Source of the DNA: Welwitschia mirabilis | Lineage: Eukaryota; Gnetophyta; Gnetopsida; Welwitschiales | Assembly: GCA_051453625.1 (NCBI GenBank) | Contig: JBOZIK010000001.1 | Span: 127,788,413 to 127,852,412 of the forward strand | DNA: 64,000 nt | Direction: 5' to 3' | Shown: positions 34,360-45,348 of the stretch, in pieces | Layout of the letters: each line of letters opens with the position of its first letter | Numbering within the stretch: the stretch's first letter is position 1 | The notes under the pieces: model-generated | What the model saw: the letters and a program-made list of their open reading frames with translations, nothing else | Databases searched by the model: none | What the model was told of the DNA's origin: nothing | Program-made: the position numbers and the translations under genes

Positions 34360-35750
34360 AAATGGGTTTATAAATATTTATGTAATAATGAATAAACTAA
34401 TAGTAAAAATCATAATAACCAAGAAAAAATCTAACCTATTACATATTTATAAGGTGATTTAGGTTTTGAATAATACCAACTTTTGAAGTATCCATCCTGA
34501 TCCCTTGTTTTGAAATATTATGAGCTAAAATAATTCCACTTTCAATNNNNNNNNNNNNNNNNNNNNNNNNNNNNNNNNNNNNNNNNNNNNNNNNNNNNNN
34601 NNNNNNNNNNNNNNNNNNNNNNNNNNNNNNNNNNNNNNNNNNNNNNNNNNNNNNNNNNNNNNNNNNNNNNNNNNNNNNNNNNNNNNNNNNNNNNNNNNNN
34701 NNNNNNNNNNNNNNNNNNNNNNNNNNNNNNNNNNNNNNNNNNNNNNNNNNNNNNNNNNNNNNNNNNNNNNNNNNNNNNNNNNNNNNNNNNNNNNNNNNNN
34801 NNNNNNNNNNNNNNNNNNNNNNNNNNNNNNNNNNNNNNNNNNNNNNNNNNNNNNNNNNNNNNNNNNNNNNNNNNNNNNNNNNNNNNNNNNNNNNNNNNNN
34901 NNNNNNNNNNNNNNNNNNNNNNNNNNNNNNNNNNNNNNNNNNNNNNNNNNNNNNNNNNNNNNNNNNNNNNNNNNNNNNNNNNNNNNNNNNNNNNNNNNNN
35001 NNNNNNNNNNNNNNNNNNNNNNNNNNNNNNNNNNNNNNNNNNNNNNNNNNNNNNNNNNNNNNNNNNNNNNNNNNNNNNNNNNNNNNNNNNATCCATAAAA
35101 ATTTCAATAGAATTTTTGAGTATAGTAGAAAAAATTCTTATCATAGCACATTGAAAAATATCAAGAGCATTACAAAGTCCAAAAATCATGTGTCAAAAAC
35201 TAAAAGTATCAAAATAAGAGGTAAAAGTAGTTTTGGCTTGGTCCTCACTAGTAATGCAAACCTAGTTTAATCATTATAACCATCAACAAAATAGTAAAAA
35301 TCATATCCCTAAATCCTATTAAGTATCTAATCTAGAAAAGGCAAAGGATAGTGGTCTTTTTTGTTACTTCTTTTATTTTTCTAAAGTTTATGTAGATCCT
35401 CCATTTTCCATCTTTCTTAGAAAATATCATTAATAGACTAACCCATTCACTATAAACTATTAAATAAATGATTCTAGCATCCATTAATTTTATGATTTCA
35501 TTATTAATGACTTCTATAAGAGTTGGATTAATCTTACATTGGGGTTACTTAACAGGTTTTTCATTTTCTTTAAGATAGATTTTATATTGGATAATCAAGG
35601 TAGGAATGGCTGCCAAATTGTTATGGAACTAAGTAAATGCATTTATCTTAGATTTTAGAAGAGATATTAGACTTGATTCTTATTAAGGAATAAGATTTTT
35701 ATTGATAATTAAAGGTTCATTTAAACTACTATTTATAAAAATGCAATTTA
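34360..35750 (-). pseudogene. Reverse transcriptase remnant of element B
   Basis: Sense reading from 35340: DHYPLPFLD, FVDGYND, then MIFGLCNALDIFQCAMIRIF (start 35189) and IEIFMD just before the N run, where the catalytic FMDD/YVDD box is cut off. After the gap: GIILAHNISKQGIRMDTSKV (34450-34540). Order and motifs are those of Ty3/gypsy RT. 544 N (34547-35090) hide the centre. Confidence 0.9.
34547..35090. other. Assembly gap (544 N)
   Basis: Lies inside the RT of element B, removing the catalytic box and palm/thumb region. Confidence 0.99.
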
Positions 35751-36149
35751 GTCCACTGTCTAAAGGTTTCAGATTTAAATTTAAGTTCAGATTTTTATGT
35801 TTTGCTAAATTTTTATAAAATTCTTTTATCATTTTAGACTATCATCTAGAATTCAATAGTAGATGATCATACTAAAAGTAGGAAATCTTAGTTCTATTAA
35901 AATCTTAAACTTCTTAACAATTCACAGACTTACTCTCTACTCTTCAGATAAACAAAATCAGTTTCAAAATGATCAAAATCAAGTTTATCTTCAAAAATAC
36001 ATGAGTTATTTACTTTTAATTTATCATCAAACAAAGTTAATTCATGAAGAATGGATCATCTTTCCTCAAGTAGAAGGTTCTGTAAAAATAAGGTTAACTT
36101 TATTTCTTCCTCCATACTCAAATCATTTCCTAAATCTTTTTCAGCCACA

Positions 36150-36660
36150 TTGAAAACTCTTATTAAAAACTTTTTATTTTCAAAATGACAATCTATTAAA
36201 TTAGTTTTTGTATCTATAATATAGTGGACTATTATACAAAAAGCTCTATCTAGAAGTAAAGGATAACCATCATTATGTTCAACTTCTATAACAACAACAT
36301 CAACAGTGTGAAAAACTTCTTCTATTTAAATGATTAAATCCTTAATCACATCTAATGATTTCTTCACAGATGTATCTACTAGCTTTAGAACAATCTCTGT
36401 AGGCTCTATTCTTTCTTTTAACATAAGTCTTTGACAAATGTACAAGGGTTTAATGTTGAAACTAGCTCCAATATTAATCAAGGCTTTCTTAATCCTTTAA
36501 TTTCCTTTTAAATTGATACCCATAGTTGCTTACCCCAGATCTTTAAATTTTGGACTTTTTTGGCAAACTAATTTTTTAACAGATTAAGCTAGGGAGACCT
36601 TGCTAAGGATGGTTTATTTTTTCTTTCTCCTAATTAGGCCTTTCTGTAACTTAGAATACT
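36150..36660 (-). pseudogene. Aspartic protease remnant of element B
   Basis: Sense reading: ALINIGASFNIKPLYICQRL, where the family has the active-site triad DLGAS, so Asp is Asn. Then EIVLKLVDTSVKKSLDVIKD, VVVIEVEHNDGYPLLLDRAF (family ILGRPFL). 35751-36150 is the protease-RT linker, with no clear motif. Confidence 0.8.
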
Positions 36661-37269
36661 TTGGATTATCTTGTAAAAGTTTCTAAAATGGTAAGTTGAT
36701 GCTCACATTTTGCATTAGAGCTTTTAGATGATTATAAAAAATAGGATTTGTGTTTAATATATCAACTGATGAGGTAGTAGGCTTCTTATGTGAAGAATTT
36801 TTATTTTTGTTTCTTAATAGAGAATAGAAATAATGATTTTATAAGATTCCTATGTCCTCTTCTTTATCATTTTTATTACTTTACAATGTAGAAGCCTCAT
36901 GGGTGGGAGGAGTTATGTCATTTTCACTTTTTATCACCATCTTACAATTTTTTTTTACTTCGTTTGGGTGGGGTAAAGGTTGAATGGTAAGAAATACTTA
37001 TGATCTTTGATTATCAAGAATAGTTTGTTGTAAAATTCTTAAAAGATTTTTAATGTTTTAGTTTATTATTTCTTATATTTTTCTCAAGTCTTCAATGAAA
37101 TTCTTAAGAGGATTACTTTGGTTTTGGAAGTTGGATGAGCTTACTTAATTGTTTGAGTTATTTGATTGGATTTTTAAGTTTTTAAATCTCTTTTTAAAAG
37201 ATTGGAAATTAGGATGGTTTGTTTGAAAATTTTTAAAGTTGGGTTATTAACTCATTCTAGGTTGAAAGT

Positions 37270-37490
37270 TTTATGATTTTGAGCTTATCTTTAGTTTTTG
37301 TTTTGGTTGTAGTCTGAGGACCTTTGATTGAAAGCACATACTTTCTCATAAATTATTTCTTTGTAAGTTGGATGTAAAGGACATTCTTTTGTAACATGAT
37401 AACTATCTTCACACAAATCATAGGTAGGATCTAAAACTACACTCTTTTTTATTGCCACCTTTGCATCTAGAATCATTCAAGTGTACCTTT
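37270..37490 (-). pseudogene. Gag zinc knuckle of element B
   Basis: An open stretch of 61 codons from 37476 contains YDLCEDSYHVTKECPLHP: a CCHC knuckle with its first Cys replaced by Tyr. KVCAFNQR follows. It matches 43670-43800 in D. 36660-37270 is a polar linker between the zinc knuckle and protease. Confidence 0.75.
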
Positions 37491-38340
37491 TCAAAGATGA
37501 GATGAAATCCTTTATAATATATGTTGGTTTATTCTTATTTTTTTTTAACACATGTTTGACCTCCTTAAGATCTTTAATGATTTGTCCTATAGTTTAGTTT
37601 TCTCTAGATGAGGATTTAGCCCATGTTTGACTTATTTCTATTAACTCTTTTAATACTTTTCAAGAATTTTCTATAGTTAAGTTTAATAAATTACCTTTAT
37701 ATGAAAACTCTACTAGTTACTTCATGTGACTGTTTAATTTACTGTAAAAGTAGTCTATTAGTTTTTCTTATGAAAAGGCATCTACAGGGTTCAAATGTAA
37801 AGCAACAAAAAATATCTCATAGATAGATGTGTAATCTTTATTAGGCATTTGTTTGAAGTTGGTTACTTCTTTCTTACATTTCGAATGGTAGTTTCACTCC
37901 TCAATCTTTTTATGAAGGCTTCCTAAACTTGACTCCATGATTTTAATATTTTGTAAGAAATTGTTCTTAACCATAGTTTAGCTTACATTTTAAAGTAATG
38001 GAAAAGATGACCATATAAGTTCTTTCACTTATTTATCTTTTACCATTTTCAGAAGTAAGGACTAATTGTTCTATGTCAGCAATGTGTTGTAAGGGGTCTT
38101 CATCAGGTTCACCACTAGAAAAGGGATAGGTGTTTAAGTTTCTAAGCTCAACATCATCATTGGGAGGTAAGTCAAAGGTGGTTTAGATTTCATATTTCTT
38201 ATTAGCAATCATATCATTGAGGATGACATTGACATTAGTTTGAACAAGTGTGGTTATAGGGGTCCCAATGATAAGAGGTGGATTTAGTGATATAGTTTAC
38301 TTTTATTTTTGTGATAAGATAGACATGACTGGGAATGAAA
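37490..38340 (-). pseudogene. Gag core remnant of element B
   Basis: Sense reading near 38140-38030: LNTYPFSSGEPDEDPLQHIA, then DIEQLVLTSENGK, matching the Athila-type gag pattern (FxGxPxEDPxxHIxxF). The remainder is frame-broken, with KDYTSIYEIFF-like and HLNPVDAFS-like segments near 37780-37830 (family SLYEAWERF). Nucleocapsid zinc knuckle and protease follow in the expected order. Confidence 0.75.
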
Positions 38341-38579
38341 TACTATCATCAACACAATATTCCAAAAAAAAAAATTCATTTGTGAAAATAAGAATCTAGA
38401 GAAATAGAAGTAGATATTGCTAGAATTTTTAAAATTTTCATACCTTTGTTGTGCTTACCTGAGTGAACTTTGAGGTCAATCAAATCTTCTTAGATATTTT
38501 CCTCAATAAATAACTGCTCTCTCTAGTATTTTTCTTTCTTACCAAATTTTACCATATATGCTTAGTTTTAGATGCATTG

Positions 38580-38830
38580 AGTGTCATCCCTGTAGTTCTC
38601 TGGATAATACTCTAGATGATAGAAATAAAGAAAAAACAAAAAATATGGAAAAAAGAAACCAAAAGATTGATAAAAATAAAAAATTCTGATAGTAGGTTGT
38701 CATCACCTAGTCGTTTGGATGATAGAAAAATCCTAAAAAATTTTGACAAAGATAGAAAGCTCAAAACTCATAGCATAGAGGTCATCATTATTGCATGTTA
38801 TTTAGAAGATAAAGTAGACTTTTATTATAG
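38580..38830. repeat. Dyad-module cluster in the element B leader
   Basis: Decayed modules at about 38583-38625, 38699-38725 and 38783-38825 (for example TTGTCATCACC...GTTTGGATGATAG), in the same place relative to the primer site as in N1 and D. An open frame at 38616-38858 is incidental. Confidence 0.5.
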
Positions 38831-38989
38831 AATAGAAAAAACTATTATTTTAAAATAGAAAAATTGACAATACAAAAAGGAATACCTATACTACTATAGA
38901 TAAAAGTATAACACTACTGCAGGCAAGCACTCGAACTAGAATTCAAATATTCACTAGAGCAATTACAACTATAAAACTTCAAGCAACCT

Positions 38990-39007
38990 TCCTTGATAAT
39001 AGTATCA
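38990..39007 (-). promoter_or_regulatory. Primer-binding site of element B (tRNA-Asp type)
   Basis: The minus strand reads TGATACTATTATCAAGGA, three bases from the LTR. It has nine differences from TGGCGCCGTTGCCGGGGA, all G-to-A or C-to-T. Confidence 0.78.
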
Positions 39008-39010
39008 AGA

Positions 39011-40109
39011 TGTTGTGATATGTATTTATGCAAAATTATGTCCTTAATTTAGTCAAATTTTATCAATCATAAATATATGCATAAACACAACACATAATAT
39101 AAAGGGAAGTTAACTTAAATGTCATACTATGTTAAAGGCCTAAGATCAAGCAATAAAGTTTATTTCCATAAGAAAATACTTTGTATTTTAGCTATAAAAA
39201 TAAATTGTAATACATGAAAAGAATAATGAAATACACTTGAGTAAAGCTAATCTATGAGTTAAAAATGATAATGCACCTAAACTAATAATGCACAACCTTA
39301 ATAAAGGTTTCCCTTATAATCTATACCATAAAGAAACTATTATCATATCAGAAGTAACATAAGCTATAAGGTTTAAAAATAAATTTACATAGGAATCAAA
39401 AAAGAAGTATTTTGTATTAAGTCTCGAACAACGTCTGTGTTATAAAGTAGTTGCACCTCAATGGAGGAAGCTCCACTCAACACCAAGGAAGATGTCTTTC
39501 TACAATTATAAGGATGGATCTCTAGCCTTTTGATCTTCTGTCACAAGAATTTCTAGTGTAAATAAAGACAAGTAGGATTTAACAACAGGACTAATATTTA
39601 GTAACACAATGATACAATAAAATAAATAGACAAGTACAAGTAACACACTAACATTTGCATTAAAGGAAACAAATAGATAAGTGGTAGAAGTTAGATGAAT
39701 GTCCAATAAGACATTATAATATTTTAATCTGGCTAGTTTTCTAAATGATATAGGAGATGATGCCACCTCATAAATGATTCATGTTATATACTAGATTGAC
39801 TTCAATCAGTATCCCTGTTGGCATCAATTATTTTGTCATCCATATAGTTGTCCAGATGATTAGGTGGATGATGAGCTTTTACAAATGTTTCATCAATACA
39901 TTAACCTCAATGTTTTGTAAGAAGTTTATCTAAAAAATGTGAAGTATTAAGATATGTTCTAAATACTACAAAATGTTATAAAGATTTTGTGTTTTCATCT
40001 TTTTTATCTCAGCTCTTCATTATCATGGAAATTGAGCATTGACCTATATATTATCTTGCAAAACCACTCATAATACTTTATCAAATATGTGTAAGTTAAT
40101 AGTGCAACA
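39011..40109 (-). repeat. 5' LTR of element B
   Basis: TGTTGTGATATG...AGTGCAACA, 1099 bases, uninterrupted. It carries dyad modules at about 39730-39760 and 39834-39872 and the conserved box at 39511-39546. It is the reference for the split 3' LTR. Confidence 0.87.
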
Positions 40110-41052
40110 ACCTACTACTACGCATCCTCCTCCAAAGTACTGCTTCCTTTTTCTATCTATGCCAAAGCCTACACTACCTTCTTTTATCACCTTCATTAGT
40201 GCACTCATGCATTTCATGCCATTAGTCTTCTAGCTAACCTCCTTCAAATCCCCCTATTGTATTGATGCATTACTTGTTCACCTACCTATGTCCCTCATGT
40301 ATGCACTGCTTTTATTTGTTGTTTTCCCTTATTGTGTTATCCTTCTTGCATTCTCAACTCCGTGGATCACTGTCCTTCTTCTTGACTGCCTTTATCCCGC
40401 TTACATCTTAACCTCAGCCATGCACTCAGTTATACCAATTAATTATTAGTGTAATGGTGTAATGTTAAATCATTAAATGATAGGTTCTAGGTTTGAAATA
40501 GGGTACTTGTTTTTATGAAAAAAAATCTTGTAAGATAACATAACTCTTCTCTAAATATTTTAACCTATATAATATGTTTCTTACCAACCTAAAATAAGTT
40601 GATGATATTAGCCTTAATTTATTATACTTACCCTCTTGATATATTAGCTAACCAATAACCTGCAAAACATATTAAATATACCAAGTTATATTCCCTTGCC
40701 ATTCATATAGAATACTTTATTTACATGGTTTCACATGCATTTCACTTGAATTATAATGTTATTCATGCAACTCTTAGGCTATAGTTTTGTTACCTTTAAA
40801 AAAAAATTTTGATAAAATTTAAGGTTATATTATCAAACTTTCATAGATGTATTTTTACCTACATTTGAATCCACTAATACTATTTATCTATGGATGACAT
40901 TAGAACCTAATTAAGTAAAAACATAATATTTTTATACTAAAATATTAATAAGAAGTATTGAATTTGGGTCTAATTACTACATTATGCTTATTTATGATTA
41001 AACTAATTTAACAAAATGTTGACATTACAAGAACACCCATAAATCATCAAAG
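40110..41052. other. Flanking DNA right of element B
   Basis: 40110-40440 is C/T-rich, like 11560-12070, and may be the other half of the pre-insertion locus. 40441-41052 is AT-rich with nothing recognised. The open stretch at 40039-40233 crosses the LTR end and is not a gene. Confidence 0.45.
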
Positions 41053-41249
41053 ATGCATGCCATTAAGAGAAAGCATAAAAAACAAAAGCATCTTCCTTCA
41101 AAATAAAATTTATGTATGCCTGAATGTTTTAAGATTGCATGAATCTAATATTATCACTTTGAAATGCTTAAGTAAAAATTACTAGTTATGGTAACCTCAT
41201 AAAGTAAAATGTTTAAGTAATAGCATGTTTTCCACCAAAAGAATCAACT

Positions 41250-41440
41250 AAGAAATAATTCAAATAATGATAGGAAAACTTCCAAAACAAGTGCTTCTAT
41301 CATGTTTAATGTTGAATAACTTGTGGATGTTTAATCCTTATCCATTGTTTTTAATTTCCCTAGTGTTCAAATCAGAAATGTCATTTGAGCCATTAAAAAT
41401 GTACTTTCTCAATAAGATAAGAACCTAATCATCTAGAAAT
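41250..41440 (-). pseudogene. Integrase C-terminal remnant of element D
   Basis: Sense reading GSNDISDLNTREIKNNG aligns with the integrase tail of B and N1. It is badly decayed. Nucleotide similarity to 16060-16200 and 32560-32680 is the stronger evidence. Confidence 0.5.
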
Positions 41441-41639
41441 TTATCTATTGAAAATAAAAACTAAAGAACAAAAATATAACAACATAAAATAAAAAGGAAA
41501 TACTAAATAATACTAAAAATAAATCTTATTTAAATCCTAAATTCTATCCACACTTTCTTTGCAATAAAGAAAAATAAAAAGAAAGAAGAATTTATTTGGG
41601 TCCTAGGGTATTATAATTTCCTAGAAAAATAACAATCAA

Positions 41640-42300
41640 ATCAAAGAGAGACCAATTGATAAAACATAAAAGACACATGTTCATGAAAGGTAACATTTTG
41701 ACTTCATAAAATTTATTTATAATATGTAAGATAAAGAGTTTATACAATTCATGGAAGAATAATCTCTTATCAAATGCATGATATGAAGAATTCCAAATAC
41801 AAATTCTATCTAAATATTAATATTAAATATGATAAAGATTATTAGTAACTAAAAAATTTAAAGAAAGATTTTTAAGAAGAATTAATAAGGTAGGTTTAAG
41901 ATACTTAAGAAGTTTTTTAAGTCTTAGCTCTAAGTATAGTTTATCAAGAGGAGAAGATTTTTGAAAACTTAAAAGTCTAAGATTTTTCAAGTTATATGTT
42001 TGAAAAGAATTATCACTAGAGGAATAAGCTAAAGTGGACTTGGTAGAAAAAGAAAAGATTTTTATTTGAATATTTTTAAGGGAACAAAATGAATAAACAT
42101 GTGAATATTTTTCAAATTGGATTGCTTTTTTAGAAAGGATAGGTCCATTTTTCATCAAGTTTGGTTGACATTCTATATGTTCTTTATAACTCTTCCTCTT
42201 CACATTATTATATTTGTTCTTACTATTCTTACTATGTTGAATATTTTTTTGTATTTTTCTTATTAGTAACTATATTTTTTCTTATTTCATTATTCTTATT
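41640..42300 (-). pseudogene. Region Y of element D
   Basis: A 126-codon open stretch starts at 42203 (MKRKSYKEHIECQPN) and is rich in L, K and S. Its end and the following sequence align with 4200-4800 of A. Not assigned to a family. Confidence 0.4.
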
Positions 42301-42399
42301 TTTGTTTTATTGAATTTTTATTTTTCTGTCTATTATCTAGGATGGTTTTCCAGATGGCTATAGTGGACAATGGTTTTTACAAAAAGAACTTTTTAATTA

Positions 42400-43200
42400 A
42401 GTTTACATGTTAGACTTCTCTCTTGTTAACAGATTTTATTCTTTATCCTTATGATCATAACTATTTATTTCTATTAATTTTTTATGAAAAGTTAATGTTT
42501 GTAATATTTTCAATATATCTTTAATTAGGTGATGTTGTATAAATAAAGTTGGTTTAGCTCTTTTTTCTAAGTTTTCTTCATCATCCATATCTTCCTTTAT
42601 AGAATCAAAAACTCTAAAAGTGTATCTCTTATTACTAATGTGACATTTTGTTAATCTAGTTTGTATGTCTATGATGTAATGAATGGGTGTACAAAAGGAT
42701 CTTCTTAAAAGTAGCGAGTAATGTTCATCATGTTGTACTTCAATTACAATTACATTTATGGGATAGTAGACTACTTCAATTGGAATAACTATGTTTTCAA
42801 TGATTCCTATATATTTTATAATTGATGTACTAGCTAATTCTAAGGTAATTTATGTAGAGTTTAGTTATTTTTTTAACTCAAATGTTTTACAAACATGAAG
42901 AGATATGATGTTTACACTTTCTTTTATGTCAATTAAAGCTTTTATGATTTTTTTCAATTTCCTTCTAAAGTAATATGTACAATTACTTCCCCAGGGTCTT
43001 TAAATTTAGATGCTTTTTATATGAATAAGTTGAAAATATATTATGCAAGGAAGACTCTACTAGGGATAGTACACTTTTGTATTCTTTTAAGTAGGTCTTT
43101 TCATAGCTTATCATGCTTTGGATTTTCTTAAAAGACTTTCTAAAAAAGTGAGTTAATATTATCATATTGTATTAAATATTTTAAGAACTTATTAAAAGTA
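42400..43200 (-). pseudogene. Protease and linker remnant of element D
   Basis: Sense reading ALIDIKESVNIISLHVCKTF near 42890-42950 is the protease start. Here the active-site Asp is kept, but the following Gly-Ala is changed. The upstream linker (open stretch from 43165, MIILTHFFRKSFKKIQS) parallels 36480-36720 in B. Confidence 0.65.
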
Positions 43201-43659
43201 GGATTTGTATTAAGCCAAGGGGTAGCTTGTCTTTTTCTTTTGCTTTTTATAAAGGCCCATTTAAAGTTGAAGGGAAATTATATGTTTCTAAGGTTTCTAT
43301 ATCATTCTCTTCCTTAGCTTCTTCATCATTTTTGGAAGTTAAAGTCTCATATATAGGTGATATTGTATCAGTTATTTTACAATATTTTTGTTAATTTCAT
43401 TTTGGTTTGGAAAAGGTTGAGTTGCAATAGATTCTTATGGTCTTTGCTTAGCTAGAATTGATTGATGAAATACATTAACTAAATTTTCAATATTTATATT
43501 AGTTGTTTAAATCCCTTCCATCACAATTAGATCATTTGAATTTTCATTTGAATTTAAGGAGCTTGGTTGGAAGTTTAAATTATTAAATGTATTATTAAAA
43601 GATATTTAATTATTTTGCTCACTCATTTTTTGTTGATATTTCATTTTGTTTTGAAAATA

Positions 43660-44640
43660 TGAAGGCCTTTGATTAAATGCACATACTTCTTCAAGTATTT
43701 TCTCTTTACATGTTGGTAATAAGGGACATTCCTTTTTTGAATAAGAGTTATCTTCACATATATTACATGTTGGTATTATGTTTTTCTTATTTGTTACCTT
43801 TGCATCTAGAATTATTTAAGTGTATTTTTCCAAAGAAGTACTAAAATCTTGAATTGCATTTATTGAATTATTTTGGATCTCCTTTTTATCATGTTTTACT
43901 TCTTTTAAATCCTTTATCAATTGACCTATAGTTCCATTTTCTTTAAAGGTTAGTTTATGCCAAGTTTAACTAATTTTAACAAGATTTTTCAAACATTTCC
44001 ATCCATTATCTAAATATAAATTCATCAAGTTACCACTACATAAAAAATCTGCAAGTTGTTTGGTTTCCCTATTTAACTCACTATAAAAATAATCTATTAA
44101 TTATTATTTATGGAATTCATTGGTAGGATTGAAATGAGTAGATATAATAAATCATTCATATGTTATGGAATAATTCTAATTAGATGATTGTTAAAAATTT
44201 GTGACTTTTTTCCCTCATTATTCTCTCAATCATGGATATTTTGATAGAAGTCTTTTATACTTGACTCTAGGTTTTAAGATTTTTATGAGGTATGATTTTA
44301 AGGCAAAGTTTTTCTCTATCTCTAAGTGTGATAGGAAAGATAATCATGTAATTTATATCACTAATTTATTTTTTTCATTTCCTAAAGTAAGCACTAATTA
44401 TTCTCTATGGCAGTGAGGTGTAAAAAAGGATCTTTATTAGGTTCTCTTAAAAACATTAGATAAGAATTTAAGTTTTTAATTCGACATCATCATCAAGAGG
44501 TAAGTCAAAAGGGTTTTGGATTTTGTGTTTTCTATGGAATATTAAATATATAAGTAAAACATTAATATTTGCATAGAATTTATATTAGATGTTCCTATCA
44601 TGATTAGGATGTTAGATGATGCTACTTGTTTTTTTTTTTA
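43660..44640 (-). pseudogene. Gag and zinc knuckle remnant of element D
   Basis: Around 43670-43790 the sense strand gives a decayed CCHC knuckle followed by ECPL-like and VCAFNQ-like segments, matching B 37291-37476. Around 44400-44470 NEDPFLHLTAIE matches gag GEPDEDPLQHIADIE. Many stops. Confidence 0.65.
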
Positions 44641-44929
44641 CATTGAATTTAAAATAGATGAACAAAAATAATTTACTTCTATACTATTGCTTTCCTTTAA
44701 AAAACCAAATTATAAAATAATAAAAACTAAAAAATCATCTTGTTTAACTCTTAGATTTCTTTACATACTTATGGTGTACGTGGCTGAGTTAAGCTCAATT
44801 GAGTAGATCTTTTCTAATGTTTTTCTTAATTAGGCTTCACTCCCTCTAATAATTTATCTTTTCATTCGAGCATATTATATCACTACATCCTCAATTATGT
44901 GTCTATAAATGTTGTATTTGTCATTTTCT

Positions 44930-45180
44930 AGATGATTATCTAGATGACTGCTACATAGAAAATAGAAAACAGAAAACTAAAAATAGAGAAAAATAGAAAT
45001 AGAAACTAAGAAAAAATTGATAGTCAAACACTTGTGTCATCTGGAAGATAAAGAAGAGGATACTGGTTTTTTTTATAGTGAAAAACCAAAAACAAATCTA
45101 TGGAGAAATCTAAGAAAAATCCTAACCCTAGGTCATCATCCACCTATGTTATCTAGATGATGGACAAGCTAATAAACTAA
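44930..45180. repeat. Dyad-module cluster in the element D leader
   Basis: Modules at about 44925-44955, 45030-45062 and 45133-45172, the last being GTCATCATCCACC...TCTAGATGATGGAC. Same location as in B and N1. Confidence 0.5.
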
Positions 45181-45327
45181 AATAAAAAACAAATAACACA
45201 AAAAAATGAAAAGAGAAATTGAAATATTTATAGTAAAAATAGAATGCTATTGCAAAAAAAAAAAAACCTAAATTGAAATCCAAAGCACTTATAAGGGTAA
45301 TGATAATCCTAGAACTTCTTGTAGTAT

Positions 45328-45345
45328 TTTCTAGTAATGGAACTA
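45328..45345 (-). promoter_or_regulatory. Primer-binding site of element D (tRNA-Asp type)
   Basis: The minus strand reads TAGTTCCATTACTAGAAA, three bases from the LTR. It has nine differences from the tRNA-Asp site, eight of them G-to-A or C-to-T. Confidence 0.65.
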
Positions 45346-45348
45346 AGA

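Larger units (their letters stand above)
12091..40109 (-). mobile_element. Element B: Athila-like Ty3/gypsy element, interrupted twice
   Basis: Minus-strand order from the right: 5' LTR 39011-40109, primer site 38990-39007, leader with dyad modules, gag, zinc knuckle, protease, RT, RNase H, integrase, conserved block, extra ORF, PPT 20876-20890, 3' LTR (12091-12424 + 20160-20875). N1 sits in the 3' LTR and a copia element (22785-30360) in the extra ORF. Removing both leaves about 12.7 kb, a normal size for Athila-type elements. The lineage call rests on the tRNA-Asp-type primer site, the integrase motif FDCWSIDF and the RNase H to integrase linker FPDE...DVVNYLV. No outer target duplication was found. 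Confidence 0.82.

Noticed and set aside
34439-35189. Two long open frames (222 and 215 codons) in the RT region
   Set aside because: Most of their length is N; only the ends are sequence. They are counted as parts of the broken RT, not as intact genes.
39506-39766. 86-codon minus-strand open frame
   Set aside because: Lies wholly within the 5' LTR of B and is not open in the split 3' LTR copy.
40039-40233. 64-codon open frame
   Set aside because: Begins inside the LTR of B and runs into flanking C/T-rich DNA; not a coherent gene.
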